Assembly: GCF_000025225.2 (NCBI RefSeq)
Contig: NC_013895.2
Span: 1-64,000 of the forward strand
Origin: Mageeibacillus indolicus UPII9-5
Lineage (GTDB): Bacteria > Bacillota > Clostridia > Saccharofermentanales > Fastidiosipilaceae
Reading direction: 5' to 3'
DNA: 64,000 nucleotides
Positions 11,050-19,297 of the stretch are shown here, in pieces. A model generated the notes under the pieces. The model was not told the DNA's origin, made no database searches, and saw only the letters and a program-made list of their open reading frames with translations. How positions within the stretch are numbered: the first letter of the stretch is position 1; each line of letters starts with the position of its first letter. Both the position numbers and the translations under genes were made by a program.

Positions 11050-11535
11050 TTAAACTCTTTCATTTGTAATGATATGCTCAACGCCGCTATGCTCTGACTG
11101 AAGATAGTCTTTCATAAAAGATGGAAAAGCTTTATAACTACTAAGGTCTTCGATCGGGATCCAGTGCATAGTTTCTTTTACACCGTCCATGGTAACGCTG
11201 TGGCTGTTAAGCTTCTTATTACCCTTCGGTTTCATCATGTAATAGAAGGCAATCTCGTGGCAGTCGACACCTTTTAAGTCGTAATCCCCATAAAAGAAAT
11301 TTTCGTGTATCACCGCAAGATGATCTACTTCATATTCGACACCTGTTTCTTCAAATACTTCCCTTTTTACGGCATCTTCAGAGGTTTCTCCTAAATGTAC
11401 TCCTCCGCCTATGGAGTAGTAATAATCGTTGACTTCGTTCCTGGCAAACAATACGCAATTATCTTCGACTATAATTGCTGCTGCCCTATATCTAAACCAC
11501 TTATTGTCTTTTCTAAAACAACAATCATGTTCCAT
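11050..11535 (-). CDS. NUDIX hydrolase
   Basis: This 161-residue protein has a complete NUDIX box, GGGVHLGETSEDAVKREVFEETG at about residues 42-64, which binds Mg2+ and hydrolyses nucleoside-diphosphate-linked substrates. The specificity is unknown. I prefer the ATG at 11535 (MEHDCCF), which has GGGAG seven bases upstream, to the TTG at 11568. It is transcribed against the neighbouring pst genes and is the only intact gene of the 9.3-11.6 kb accessory patch. Confidence 0.85.
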   Translation of the reverse strand: MEHDCCFRKDNKWFRYRAAAIIVEDNCVLFARNEVNDYYYSIGGGVHLGETSEDAVKREVFEETGVEYEVDHLAVIHENFFYGDYDLKGVDCHEIAFYYMMKPKGNKKLNSHSVTMDGVKETMHWIPIEDLSSYKAFPSFMKDYLQSEHSGVEHIITNERV

Positions 11536-11648
11536 ATATATCTCCCATAAACTCAAATTTGTTCGCAACTCGATTTTATAACTATATTATCACATATTTG
11601 ACAGTTGATTTAGCAGGGGACTAGAGAATTCGGCATTGATCAAATAAT

Positions 11649-11688
11649 TTTACCTGTACTTTACATAAGGCGAGCTTTGGACTTTACA
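11649..11688 (+). promoter_or_regulatory. Candidate Pho box upstream of pstS
   Basis: Direct repeats of TTTAC(A/C) lie at 11649-11654, 11660-11665 and 11683-11688, with TTTGGA at 11676-11681. The first two are 11 bp apart and the third is 23 bp further. This resembles the TT(A/T/C)ACA-N5 tandem sites bound by PhoP in Firmicutes. The operon's own PhoP-like regulator is encoded at 15323, so autoregulation under phosphate limitation is likely. The site assignment itself is an inference. Confidence 0.5.
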
Positions 11689-11756
11689 TATACTAATTAT
11701 CCTAAAAAGGCAGAATGAAGAATATTTCACAACGTTTTTAGGAAAGAGGATAATGT

Positions 11757-12587
11757 ATGAAAAAACAATTGATTAGTGCCCTACTAATCTTAGGGTTTGT
11801 AACCGGTTCGGCCGCTTGTAGCAAATATTCAAGCTCTGGCAATAGCGAAAGTGTAAGCGGCACTGTAAAATTAGCCGGATCAACTTCAATGCAAAAATTA
11901 TGTGATGCGCTGGCAGACGGTTTTATGGCCGCCAATCATGAGATCTCTGTTACTGTTGAATATACAGGCTCAAGTGCTGGCTTAGAAGCTCTAGCTGCTG
12001 GTTCGGTTGACATTGGCAATTCTTCTCGTCCTTTGAAAGCAAACGAAAAATCAGGGGGATTAGTAGAAAATATTGTTGCTATTGATGGTATTGCTGTGAT
12101 TTCAAATAAGGCAAATCTGGTCAATGATATTACGACTGAACAGTTGGTAAAGATTTATACGGGTGAGATAAAAAAATGGCAAGAATTAGGTGGCAAGAAT
12201 GAGCAGATTATCGTTCTTGGGCGTGAAGCAGGCTCAGGTACGAGAGATGCTTTTGAGGAAATTCTCAAAATTAAAAATAATTGCAAGTACGCTCAAGAGC
12301 CGGATTCTACCGGAGCTGTCTTAGCGAAAGTGGCTGCAACGCCAGGGGCTATTGGGTATGTGTCGTTGAATGTTGTTGACAATACTGTTACTTGTCTCAA
12401 ATTAAATGGTGTTTCAGCGACGGAAAAAGAAATCCTGGCTGGAAAATACAAATTGCAGAGACCTTTTGTCATGGCAACTAAAGGTGAAATAACTGAACAA
12501 AACAAAATGTCGCAGGCATGGTTTAAATATGTGCAATCGGCAGCTGGCAAGGAAATTATTAAAAAAGTTGGCTTGATTATCCCATAG
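11757..12587 (+). CDS. pstS: Phosphate ABC transporter substrate-binding lipoprotein
   Basis: PstS captures inorganic phosphate outside the cell and hands it to PstCA. The 276 residues start with a lipoprotein signal ending TGSAAC (lipid-anchored Cys near 21). The mature protein has the PstS hallmarks LAGSTSMQKL, EYTGSSAGLEAL and GREAGSGTRDAFEE, which contribute phosphate-binding Ser, Thr, Arg and Asp. AGAGGA six bases before the ATG supports the start. It is first in a pstSCAB-phoPR cluster. Confidence 0.95.
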   Translation: MKKQLISALLILGFVTGSAACSKYSSSGNSESVSGTVKLAGSTSMQKLCDALADGFMAANHEISVTVEYTGSSAGLEALAAGSVDIGNSSRPLKANEKSGGLVENIVAIDGIAVISNKANLVNDITTEQLVKIYTGEIKKWQELGGKNEQIIVLGREAGSGTRDAFEEILKIKNNCKYAQEPDSTGAVLAKVAATPGAIGYVSLNVVDNTVTCLKLNGVSATEKEILAGKYKLQRPFVMATKGEITEQNKMSQAWFKYVQSAAGKEIIKKVGLIIP

Positions 12588-12603
12588 TAAGTAGGAGCCT
12601 GTA

Positions 12604-13497
12604 ATGCGTAAAAAAACAATTATTGAACGATTAGCAGCCAATGTTTGTTTGATTTGTGCGACAATGGCAATATTGGCTGTTTTGGCAATAAGCATATACC
12701 TCTTCTTGAAAGGGGTTCCAACTTTTAAGGTGGTAGGTATTGGCAATTTGTTGGGGCAATCTGCTTGGCAACCAACTGCCCCTCAGCCTGCCTACGGTAT
12801 TCAGTATATAATTTTAACTTCTTTGTTTGCGACATGTTTATCTGTTATGATTGCTGTACCCATTGCGTTGTTGACGGCGGTTTTTTTAACCGAAATGGCT
12901 AATAAAATGGTAGCAGCAGTAGTTGCTAATGCGGTGGAATTGTTAGCTGCTGTTCCATCGGTTATATACGGTCTCTTGGGCATGATGTTACTTAACCCAT
13001 GCTTATATAAATTGGAAAAAATCTGTTTCGCTGGCGATAAAGCGCATCAATTTACCGGTGGAGCAAATTTATTGGCAGCTGTCATTGTTTTAGCAATTAT
13101 GATTTTGCCAACTGTGATTAGTGTTAGTACCAGTTCTTTACGTTCTGTAGCATTAAATTTACGTGCAGCTTCTTTAGCTTTGGGCGCAACTAGGGAACAG
13201 ACAATATTTTTAGTTGTAATTCCAGCTGCCAAATCAGGTATTTTGACTGGGATTGTCTTAGGCATAGGCCGAGCATTGGGTGAAGCGATGGCGATTAATA
13301 TGGTTGCCGGAGGAGCTGTTAATTTTCCCTTGCCGTTTAATTCAGTGCGTACTTTGACTACGCAGTTAGTCAGTGAAATGAGTTATGCTTCCGGCTTGCA
13401 TCGTCAGGTACTATTTACAGTTGGTCTAATTCTTTATGGATTTATTTTATTGGTGAATTTTATTTTGTTGCGGGCGAGGAGAAAGGTGAATCTATGA
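12604..13497 (+). CDS. pstC: Phosphate ABC transporter permease PstC
   Basis: This is one of the two inner-membrane channel subunits for phosphate. The 297 residues have an N-terminal membrane helix, several further helices and the permease loop LGATREQTIFLVVIPAAKSGI...GRALGEAMA (about 196-230), which contacts the ATPase. GGAG six bases before the ATG supports the start. Its last codons (KVNL) and stop lie in the first copy of a 38-bp duplication shared with the pstA start. Confidence 0.95.
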   Translation: MRKKTIIERLAANVCLICATMAILAVLAISIYLFLKGVPTFKVVGIGNLLGQSAWQPTAPQPAYGIQYIILTSLFATCLSVMIAVPIALLTAVFLTEMANKMVAAVVANAVELLAAVPSVIYGLLGMMLLNPCLYKLEKICFAGDKAHQFTGGANLLAAVIVLAIMILPTVISVSTSSLRSVALNLRAASLALGATREQTIFLVVIPAAKSGILTGIVLGIGRALGEAMAINMVAGGAVNFPLPFNSVRTLTTQLVSEMSYASGLHRQVLFTVGLILYGFILLVNFILLRARRKVNL

Positions 13498-13557
13498 GAG
13501 TGTTAAAAGGCAGAAATCTAAAGGTGAATCTATGATGGCATTAAAAGGCAGAAAACT
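13482..13557 (+). repeat. 38-bp tandem duplication of the pstC/pstA junction
   Basis: Copy 1 (13482-13519) and copy 2 (13520-13557) match at 33 of 38 bases. Both contain AAAGGTGAATCTATG and TTAAAAGGCAGAAA. Copy 1 makes a 13-codon reading frame ([13 protein letters not shown], 13494-13535) whose start overlaps the pstC stop as ATGA. Its own stop overlaps the pstA start, again as ATGA. The duplication therefore inserts a micro-ORF between two coupled genes. Confidence 0.85.
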
Positions 13558-14401
13558 AAAGGATTGTCTGTTGCGCAGCTTGGTTTATCTATGTGCAGCT
13601 TTTGCTGTTTCCTTGTTGGCAGGAATAATTTTTTATGTGTTTTGGCGGGGCAGTCGGACGGTTACTTGGGAATTTTTGACTGGGGTAAAAAGTGTACTTA
13701 CGGGGAAGGCAGGTATCGCGGGAAATATTGTCAATACCTGTTTGATTATTATTCTAACCATGGTTATAGCTGCGCCGTTAGGTATAGGCAGTGCGATCTA
13801 TCTTAGTGAATATGCTGAGCGGAGCAGGTTGGTTTCGCTAATTGAATTTGCCACTGAGACGTTGGCCGGCATACCATCGATTATATTTGGCTTGTTCGGT
13901 ATGTTGTTTTTTGGCGAAAAATTGGGTCTGGGTTATTCCTTATTGACAGGTGCACTGACACTTATTTTGATGATTTTACCTTTGCTAACGAGAAATACAG
14001 AAGAAGCTTTGAAGGCTGTGCCGGTTATGTACCGCAGTGCTGCAATTGCTTTAGGCAGTGGCAAATGGCATATGATACGGACAGTTTTATTACCCGCTGC
14101 CCTGCCGGGCATTTTAACCGGTATCATTTTAGCTGTTGGACGTATTGTTGGTGAATCAGCAGCCTTACTATTTACAGCCGGTAGTGCTAAATTTTTGCCT
14201 AAAAACCTGGCAGCGCTTTTGCACAAACCCTTTCAATCCGGAGGTACCCTGACTATACAAATGTATCTATCTGCTACCAGTGATGGCGATTTTACTACGG
14301 CTTTTGGGATAGCGGTAGTTTTGTTATGTATCACTTTGGCAAGTAATTTATTAATAAAATTTCTGCTTAAGAACTTAATTAGCAAACGAAAGGTAGGATG
14401 A
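13532..14401 (+). CDS. pstA: Phosphate ABC transporter permease PstA
   Basis: This is the second membrane channel subunit, 289 residues with about six membrane helices. It carries the permease motif [22 protein letters not shown]...GRIVGESAA near 170-215. The start MMALKGRK lies in the second copy of the junction duplication and has AAAGGTGA upstream. A parallel start in copy 1 leads only to a 13-codon ORF. The gene ends two bases before pstB. Confidence 0.95.
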   Translation: MMALKGRKLKDCLLRSLVYLCAAFAVSLLAGIIFYVFWRGSRTVTWEFLTGVKSVLTGKAGIAGNIVNTCLIIILTMVIAAPLGIGSAIYLSEYAERSRLVSLIEFATETLAGIPSIIFGLFGMLFFGEKLGLGYSLLTGALTLILMILPLLTRNTEEALKAVPVMYRSAAIALGSGKWHMIRTVLLPAALPGILTGIILAVGRIVGESAALLFTAGSAKFLPKNLAALLHKPFQSGGTLTIQMYLSATSDGDFTTAFGIAVVLLCITLASNLLIKFLLKNLISKRKVG

Positions 14402-14402
14402 G

Positions 14403-15161
14403 ATGAAAGGCAATAAAATATCTGTGGAAGATTTGAACTTATATTATGGCGCTGTTCAAGCCCTAAAGCATGTGAATATTAACATCTTTGAAAAAAGTAT
14501 AACGGCTTTTATTGGCCCGTCAGGTTGTGGTAAATCGACATTTCTCAAAACTTTAAATCGTATGAATGATTTAATTGCTAATGTTAAAATTACCGGGCAG
14601 GTGGCTATAAATGGGGTCAACATCTATAGTTCGGACGTCGACTTGAGCAAATTGCGTAAAAAAGTCGGGATGGTGTTTCAGCAAGCCAACCCTTTCCCTA
14701 TGACCATTTTTGATAATGTGGCTTATGGCCCCCGTGTGCATGGTATTAAAGAGAAGCGTCAACTTAATGAGATTGTAGAAAGGAGCTTGCAAGGTGCTGC
14801 GCTTTGGCCTGAAGTTAAAGATAGATTACAGACTTCTGCTTTAGGGTTATCAGGAGGCCAGCAACAACGCCTTTGTATAGCAAGAGCATTAGCTGTTGAT
14901 CCTGAGATTATTTTAATGGATGAACCGACATCGGCACTTGATCCTATTTCGACCGCTAAAATAGAAGAACTCATGCAGACGTTGAAACAAAAATATACGG
15001 TTGTGGTGGTGACACATAATATGCAACAAGCTGTGCGCGTTTCAGACTATACAGCCTTTTTCTTAGTGGGTGAAATGGTAGAATATGGTACGACAAAAGA
15101 AATTTTCGCTTGCCCACGGGACAAGCGAACGGAGGACTATATTACTGGTCGTTTTGGCTGA
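14403..15161 (+). CDS. pstB: Phosphate ABC transporter ATP-binding protein
   Basis: PstB powers phosphate import. The 252 residues carry Walker [10 protein letters not shown] near 37-45, the PstB-typical [10 protein letters not shown] directly after it, the signature LSGGQQQR near 150, Walker [13 protein letters not shown] near 172 and the switch His in VVTHNMQQA. The ATG follows AGGATGAG. PhoU, which normally follows pstB, is missing. A 161-bp spacer with tandem repeats leads to the regulator genes instead. Confidence 0.96.
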   Translation: MKGNKISVEDLNLYYGAVQALKHVNINIFEKSITAFIGPSGCGKSTFLKTLNRMNDLIANVKITGQVAINGVNIYSSDVDLSKLRKKVGMVFQQANPFPMTIFDNVAYGPRVHGIKEKRQLNEIVERSLQGAALWPEVKDRLQTSALGLSGGQQQRLCIARALAVDPEIILMDEPTSALDPISTAKIEELMQTLKQKYTVVVVTHNMQQAVRVSDYTAFFLVGEMVEYGTTKEIFACPRDKRTEDYITGRFG

Positions 15162-15225
15162 TGCCGGTAGATAATAAAATTTTGAAATGGGCGAAAAAGC
15201 TATGTACTATAAACAACTGAATATG

Positions 15226-15306
15226 CTGCCCAGTCATAATACTGCCCAGGCATAATACTGCCGGGTGTAATACTGCCAGATAATAAGACTGATCAGGTAT
15301 AATAAG
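15226..15306 (+). repeat. Five 15-18-bp tandem repeats before the phoP-like gene
   Basis: Copies at 15226-15241, 15242-15257, 15258-15272, 15273-15288 and 15289-15306 follow the pattern CTGCCCAG(G/T)CATAATA with growing divergence. Each ends in a TAATA-like core, and the last contains TATAAT (15298-15303), 19 bases before the regulator's start codon. They could supply repeated -10-like elements or a binding array. The copy number could affect expression of the downstream regulator. Confidence 0.8.
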
Positions 15307-15322
15307 CTAAAGAGGTGAGATA

Positions 15323-15991
15323 ATGGCGCTTATTTATATCGTAGAGGATGATGATAATATTCGTGAGATTGAGAAATTCGCGCTATTAAACGCTGGACAC
15401 CAAGTGTGGGAATTTGCCTGTGCAACTGCTTTTTATCGTCAATTAGAAAAGATGCAGCCGGAATTGTGTATACTTGATATTATGTTACCTGATGAACCGG
15501 GGGATGTTATTTTAAAAAAGCTGCGGATGGACTCACATACAGCTGGTCTGCCGGTAATTATGGTGACGGCTAAAACGAGTGATCTTGATTTGGTCAAAGG
15601 TATGGAAAATGGGGCTGATGATTACATCAAAAAACCGTTTTCGGTCCTTGAATTGATGGCGAGGGTTAAGGCTTTGTTACGTCGTACTCAGAAACCGTCA
15701 ATTGTTGAATTGCAGCTGGATGCATTGACCGTCAACAGTGCCAAACGCGAAATTGCCATTGCCGGAAAGTTAGTTGATTTAACCTATAAAGAATTTGAAT
15801 TGATCTATTTTATGCTGGCTAATAAAGGCATCGTTTTAAGCCGTGATACTTTGATGGATAAGGTCTGGGGCACTGACCATGAGTTAAACTCACGTACCCT
15901 CGATATGCACATAAAAACATTGAGGCAAAAATTAGGCAGCTATGGTGGAAGAATTTGTACAGTTAGAAATGTGGGCTATGTTATCAAATGA
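15323..15991 (+). CDS. phoP: PhoP/PhoB-type response regulator
   Basis: This OmpR-family regulator has 222 residues. The receiver domain has the acidic pair EDDD near 7-10, the phospho-acceptor Asp in LCILDIMLP near 51 and Lys in YIKKPF near 102. A winged-helix DNA-binding domain (LTYKEFELIYFML... to the end) follows. Its place after pstSCAB indicates a PhoP/PhoB role, inducing phosphate uptake at low phosphate. AGAGGTGAG supports the ATG. It overlaps the kinase gene by four bases (ATGA). Confidence 0.88.
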   Translation: MALIYIVEDDDNIREIEKFALLNAGHQVWEFACATAFYRQLEKMQPELCILDIMLPDEPGDVILKKLRMDSHTAGLPVIMVTAKTSDLDLVKGMENGADDYIKKPFSVLELMARVKALLRRTQKPSIVELQLDALTVNSAKREIAIAGKLVDLTYKEFELIYFMLANKGIVLSRDTLMDKVWGTDHELNSRTLDMHIKTLRQKLGSYGGRICTVRNVGYVIK

Positions 15992-17316
15992 AACAGAAAA
16001 TTAATTTGCGGCTAATCGGCATTGCCATTCTGGCAATTACAGCCACTGTTATCGCTATGATTAGTGTGTATTATCGATTGTTTCAAGCACAAGTGGAAAA
16101 GGATTTGCGCTTGAATGCGCAACTTTTGCAAAGTAGCGACTTATTTACCAATTTTGATCATGTTGAGCGGTGCAATGAACTTAAGCATTTGTCTCAATCG
16201 TTGCGTATAACTTGGATAGATGTCGACGGAAGAGTACTATTTGATAATGATTTTTCAGCTGCTCAACTTAGTAACCATGCTGATCGTCAAGAGGTTAAAG
16301 CTGCATCTAATTTGGGAGAAGGTCAGGTCGTTCGATATTCTAGCACATTGAATAAAGATACTTTTTACTATGCTCTGCGTTTATCTAATGGTACGATTTT
16401 GCGCTTAGCAACAGAATCTGACAGTATCGGTACGATTATTATCTCAGCCATGCCGATAATTGCACTTGTTTTGCTGTTGATCCTAGTTGTTTGCATAGCT
16501 TTATCACATCTGTTGACAAGTCAGTTGATTAAGCCGATTGAAGCAATGGCTTTGGATATAACTAATAAAGATTTTCAGGCACCTTACAAAGAATTAGCTC
16601 CGTTCAGTGATATTATTAGAACTCAACATATGGAGATATTGGCAGCAGCCAAAGATAGGCAAGATTTCACGGCAAACGTTTCGCACGAATTAAAGACTCC
16701 GCTGACAGCTATTTCCGGATACGCTGAATTGTTGGCGGCAAATATGGTAGGGGCGGAACAGAAAATGCATTTTTATCAGGAGATCCAAAAGTGTGCCGGG
16801 CGTCTGCTTGGGCTTATTAATGACATTATTCGCTTAGCAGAATTAGATCGTAGTGAACGTCAACCATTATTTAACGATGTAGATTTAGCTAAAATTGTTG
16901 AGGAATCTATAAATACCTTGCAGCTTAACGCCACGCAACATAAAATTAAGCTGAATTTGCAACTGGAAAAGTGTATCGTGCACGGGAACCAAGAAATGTT
17001 GAAAGAATTAGTAGATAATTTAGTTGTTAATGCAATTTTCTACAATTCACCGGGGGGGCATGTGCTAATAAAAGTTAGCACGGATAATGGTAGACCGAAA
17101 CTGCTTGTCAAAGATGACGGTATAGGTATTCCTTCAACTGAACAGGTGAAAATCTTTCAACGCTTTTATCGCGTTGACAAGAGTCGCTCTAAGGCAACCG
17201 GCGGCACGGGCTTGGGTTTGGCAATAGTCAAGCATATCGTTGAATTGCATTCGGCGAAAATCATACTAGATAGTACACCCGGTATTGGTACAAGCTTTAC
17301 AATTATCTTTGGTTGA
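15988..17316 (+). CDS. phoR: PhoR-type sensor histidine kinase
   Basis: The 442-residue kinase has two membrane helices (about 8-28 and 147-170) around an extracytoplasmic sensor. A cytoplasmic linker leads to the H-box FTANVSHELKTPLTAISGY near 225-243. The N-box VDNLVVNAIFYN and the G motifs DDGIGIP and GGTGLGLAIV follow. It should phosphorylate the regulator overlapping its start. Its stop codon lies within the first copy of a 33-bp duplication. With no phoU in this window, how PhoR senses transport is unclear. Confidence 0.88.
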   Translation: MKQKINLRLIGIAILAITATVIAMISVYYRLFQAQVEKDLRLNAQLLQSSDLFTNFDHVERCNELKHLSQSLRITWIDVDGRVLFDNDFSAAQLSNHADRQEVKAASNLGEGQVVRYSSTLNKDTFYYALRLSNGTILRLATESDSIGTIIISAMPIIALVLLLILVVCIALSHLLTSQLIKPIEAMALDITNKDFQAPYKELAPFSDIIRTQHMEILAAAKDRQDFTANVSHELKTPLTAISGYAELLAANMVGAEQKMHFYQEIQKCAGRLLGLINDIIRLAELDRSERQPLFNDVDLAKIVEESINTLQLNATQHKIKLNLQLEKCIVHGNQEMLKELVDNLVVNAIFYNSPGGHVLIKVSTDNGRPKLLVKDDGIGIPSTEQVKIFQRFYRVDKSRSKATGGTGLGLAIVKHIVELHSAKIILDSTPGIGTSFTIIFG

Positions 17317-17372
17317 TACAAATGGCCAATGTGAAGTAATTTTGGCTTATACAAATGTCTGTGCGAAGCAAT
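17308..17372 (+). repeat. 33-bp imperfect tandem duplication after phoR
   Basis: Copy 1 (17308-17340) starts TTTGGTTGATACAAATG and includes the phoR stop. Copy 2 (17341-17372) starts TTTGGCTTATACAAATG and runs up to the ribosome-binding region of the next gene. Both end GCGAAGCAAT or TGAAGTAAT. Confidence 0.7.
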
Positions 17373-17392
17373 GAGGAGTGGGTAACTTAACT

Positions 17393-17806
17393 ATGGAAAT
17401 CAGAGAATACAAAAATTTTCAGCTGGACGAAATTGTTAATTTTTATCGCAGCGTAGGATGGACTAATTATTTGGAGCGGATTAATGTTCTTGAACAGGCA
17501 TATGCCGGTTCGCTGTGTGTGCTAGGCGCATACAATTCTGATCAATTAGTAGGAATTATCCGGGCGGTCGGTGACGGGCAGACGATTGTGTTTGTGCAAG
17601 ATATCATTGTTTTACCGGAATACCAGAGGAAAGGTATCGGAACGAAGCTACTCAAGGCACTTATGGACAAGTATAAGGATGTCTATCAGATGGAATTGTT
17701 GACGGATAATACAGAAAAAACTAAAGGTTTCTATCGTTCTGTCGGATTTACTGCTTCAGATGAGTCCGGCTGTGTTTCATTCATCAGAGTTAATGTGGAT
17801 GCGTAA
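17393..17806 (+). CDS. GNAT family N-acetyltransferase
   Basis: This protein of about 137 residues is a GCN5-related acetyltransferase. The acetyl-CoA loop lies in VLPEYQRKGIGTKLLKALMD (Q/R-x-x-G-x-G/A), followed by LLTDNTEKTKGFYRSVGF, a common GNAT C-terminal pattern. The substrate is unknown. I prefer the ATG at 17393 (MEIREYK). A GTG at 17378 overlaps the only good GAGGAG. Neither spacing is ideal, so the start is uncertain by five codons. Confidence 0.85.
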   Translation: MEIREYKNFQLDEIVNFYRSVGWTNYLERINVLEQAYAGSLCVLGAYNSDQLVGIIRAVGDGQTIVFVQDIIVLPEYQRKGIGTKLLKALMDKYKDVYQMELLTDNTEKTKGFYRSVGFTASDESGCVSFIRVNVDA

Positions 17807-17822
17807 TTGAAAGCTTGGGTGT

Positions 17823-17860
17823 AAGGCATGAATATAAAAGGTGAGGCATGAATATAAAAG
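17823..17860 (+). repeat. 20-bp duplication of the alkD-like start region
   Basis: The 17-base core AGGCATGAATATAAAAG occurs twice, at 17824-17840 and 17844-17860, 20 bp apart. The first ATG (17828) opens a seven-codon frame (MNIKGEA) whose TGA overlaps the true start at 17848 as ATGA. The layout is the same as at pstC/pstA. Confidence 0.85.
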
Positions 17861-18522
17861 ACGAATTATTGGCGTTGCAAGATATATCATACGCCGATTT
17901 CCAGGCGAAATTGGTCCCAAATATTCCGCGAGAACTGTTTATAGGGGTTCGAGTCCCGGAAGCAAGAAGGCTTGCTAAAATAATTGCGAAGGCCCCGGAA
18001 GTGGATAAATTTCTGGCAGCTTTGCCACATAAATTCTATGATGAAAATATGCTTCATGGTCTCCTTGTTTCTGAAATAAAAGACTATGATGCCTGTATTG
18101 CGGCAGTTGATGCGTTTTTACCTTATGTAGATAATTGGGCTGTCTGCGATATTATGTCGCCAAAGATTTTCAAAGTTAATAAACCGGCACTTTTGAAAAA
18201 AATAAAAGAATGGTCTGTATCGGGAAAGACATATACTTGTCGTTTTGAAATTGAGATGTTAATGTCGCATTTCCTTGATGCTGATTTTAAGCCTGAGTAT
18301 TTGGCAATACCTGTTTCGGTTAAAAGTGAAGATTATTACGTTCGGATGATGGTTGCTTGGTTCTTTGCTACCGCGTTGGCAAAGCAATGGGAGACGGCCA
18401 TAAAATACATCGAAAATCATCAATTAGATATACAAACTCACAATATGACAATCCAAAAAGCTCGGGAAAGTAAGCGCATTACACCGGAACAAAAAGAATA
18501 TTTAAAAACACTCAAACGATAA
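17848..18522 (+). CDS. AlkD-like DNA alkylation repair protein
   Basis: This 224-residue, all-helical protein matches the AlkD family of HEAT-repeat DNA glycosylases, which remove N3- and N7-alkylated purines without base flipping. The key motif DNWAVCD near 97-103 corresponds to the AlkD segment with the catalytic Asp and an adjacent Trp. The start lies in the second copy of a duplicated RBS-ATG unit. No repair partner is adjacent; the gene is followed at once by a decayed surface-protein gene. Confidence 0.85.
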   Translation: MNIKDELLALQDISYADFQAKLVPNIPRELFIGVRVPEARRLAKIIAKAPEVDKFLAALPHKFYDENMLHGLLVSEIKDYDACIAAVDAFLPYVDNWAVCDIMSPKIFKVNKPALLKKIKEWSVSGKTYTCRFEIEMLMSHFLDADFKPEYLAIPVSVKSEDYYVRMMVAWFFATALAKQWETAIKYIENHQLDIQTHNMTIQKARESKRITPEQKEYLKTLKR

Positions 18523-18525
18523 CAA

Positions 18526-19297
18526 ATTTTTCCGTCTCCAAATTACTGTCGGGGATGAAGATGGGAATAAAACTGAAGTTAAGCAAGACCCGGATTTTGG
18601 CTGTCGGCGGGTGGTCGGCAATTATGCGCTGGGGGAAAAACTGACTATTACGGTTGGCATTGCCGGGATACCCGAGGGGTATCATCTTTCTTGTAGTGAA
18701 AGCAATATATACCCTGCCAAAACAAGCGGCTATAGCAAATTTATAGTTGAATATAAGCTCAACAATGGCGATAAATTGCTTGTGTGAATTCCCTTTGCTC
18801 AATATGGAATGATACTCAAATAGACCCTAAGTATGACGGCATATTTTTATTGCGAGCGCAGTGGTAATGGGGCGGTATTTACTGGCGATACTCCGGTAAA
18901 TAGTGATATAATCGTTTATGAAGTCTTTACGAAGAAAGCTGACCCGGCACCTGGGCCGGATCCTAAGGTGAATCCGCCTATTCCGGCACCTGATCCAGAT
19001 CATACGCCGAAGCTGGCTGTCACGGAACTTGAGCCAAGCCAAGTTTTTCCATCGGTTTCTCTGTCGGCATCTATATTTGAACTAAAGTTACAGCCGGAAT
19101 CTTTATCAGTGCCAGAAAATTTTGTGCCGATTGTTTCTACGAAGAAGCAGGGGATCATCCCTAAGACTGGTAAGGTGGAGTCGACAAAGCTTCCTCTGTC
19201 ATTAGCAGCGGTGGGCGTCCTTATTGTCATCTGCGGAATTATTGTGAACAAAGAATGCCGGGAGAAAGTATCAGAAAGTAATAGAAAGGAATACATT
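18526..19297 (+). pseudogene. C-terminal remnant of a sortase-anchored surface protein
   Basis: Joined frames give a surface-protein tail. A first piece (to about 18787) contains ITVGDEDGNKTEV and GNYALGEKLTITVGIAG. A second piece in another frame reads NDTQIDPKYDGIFLLRAQW. A third piece (from about 18860) holds a Pro-rich wall linker (PGPDPKVNPPIPAPDPD), IPKTG at 19157-19171, a hydrophobic helix and a KECREK tail, i.e. an LPXTG-type sorting signal. The N-terminus is absent; the remnant begins right behind the alkD-like gene. The last frame has lost its stop and runs in frame into the ABC gene at 19298. Confidence 0.8.

Noticed and set aside
18833-19297. N-terminal 155 residues of an apparent 729-residue ABC protein
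   Set aside because: This part is a sortase-type surface-protein remnant; a proper RBS and ATG for the transporter lie at 19298.
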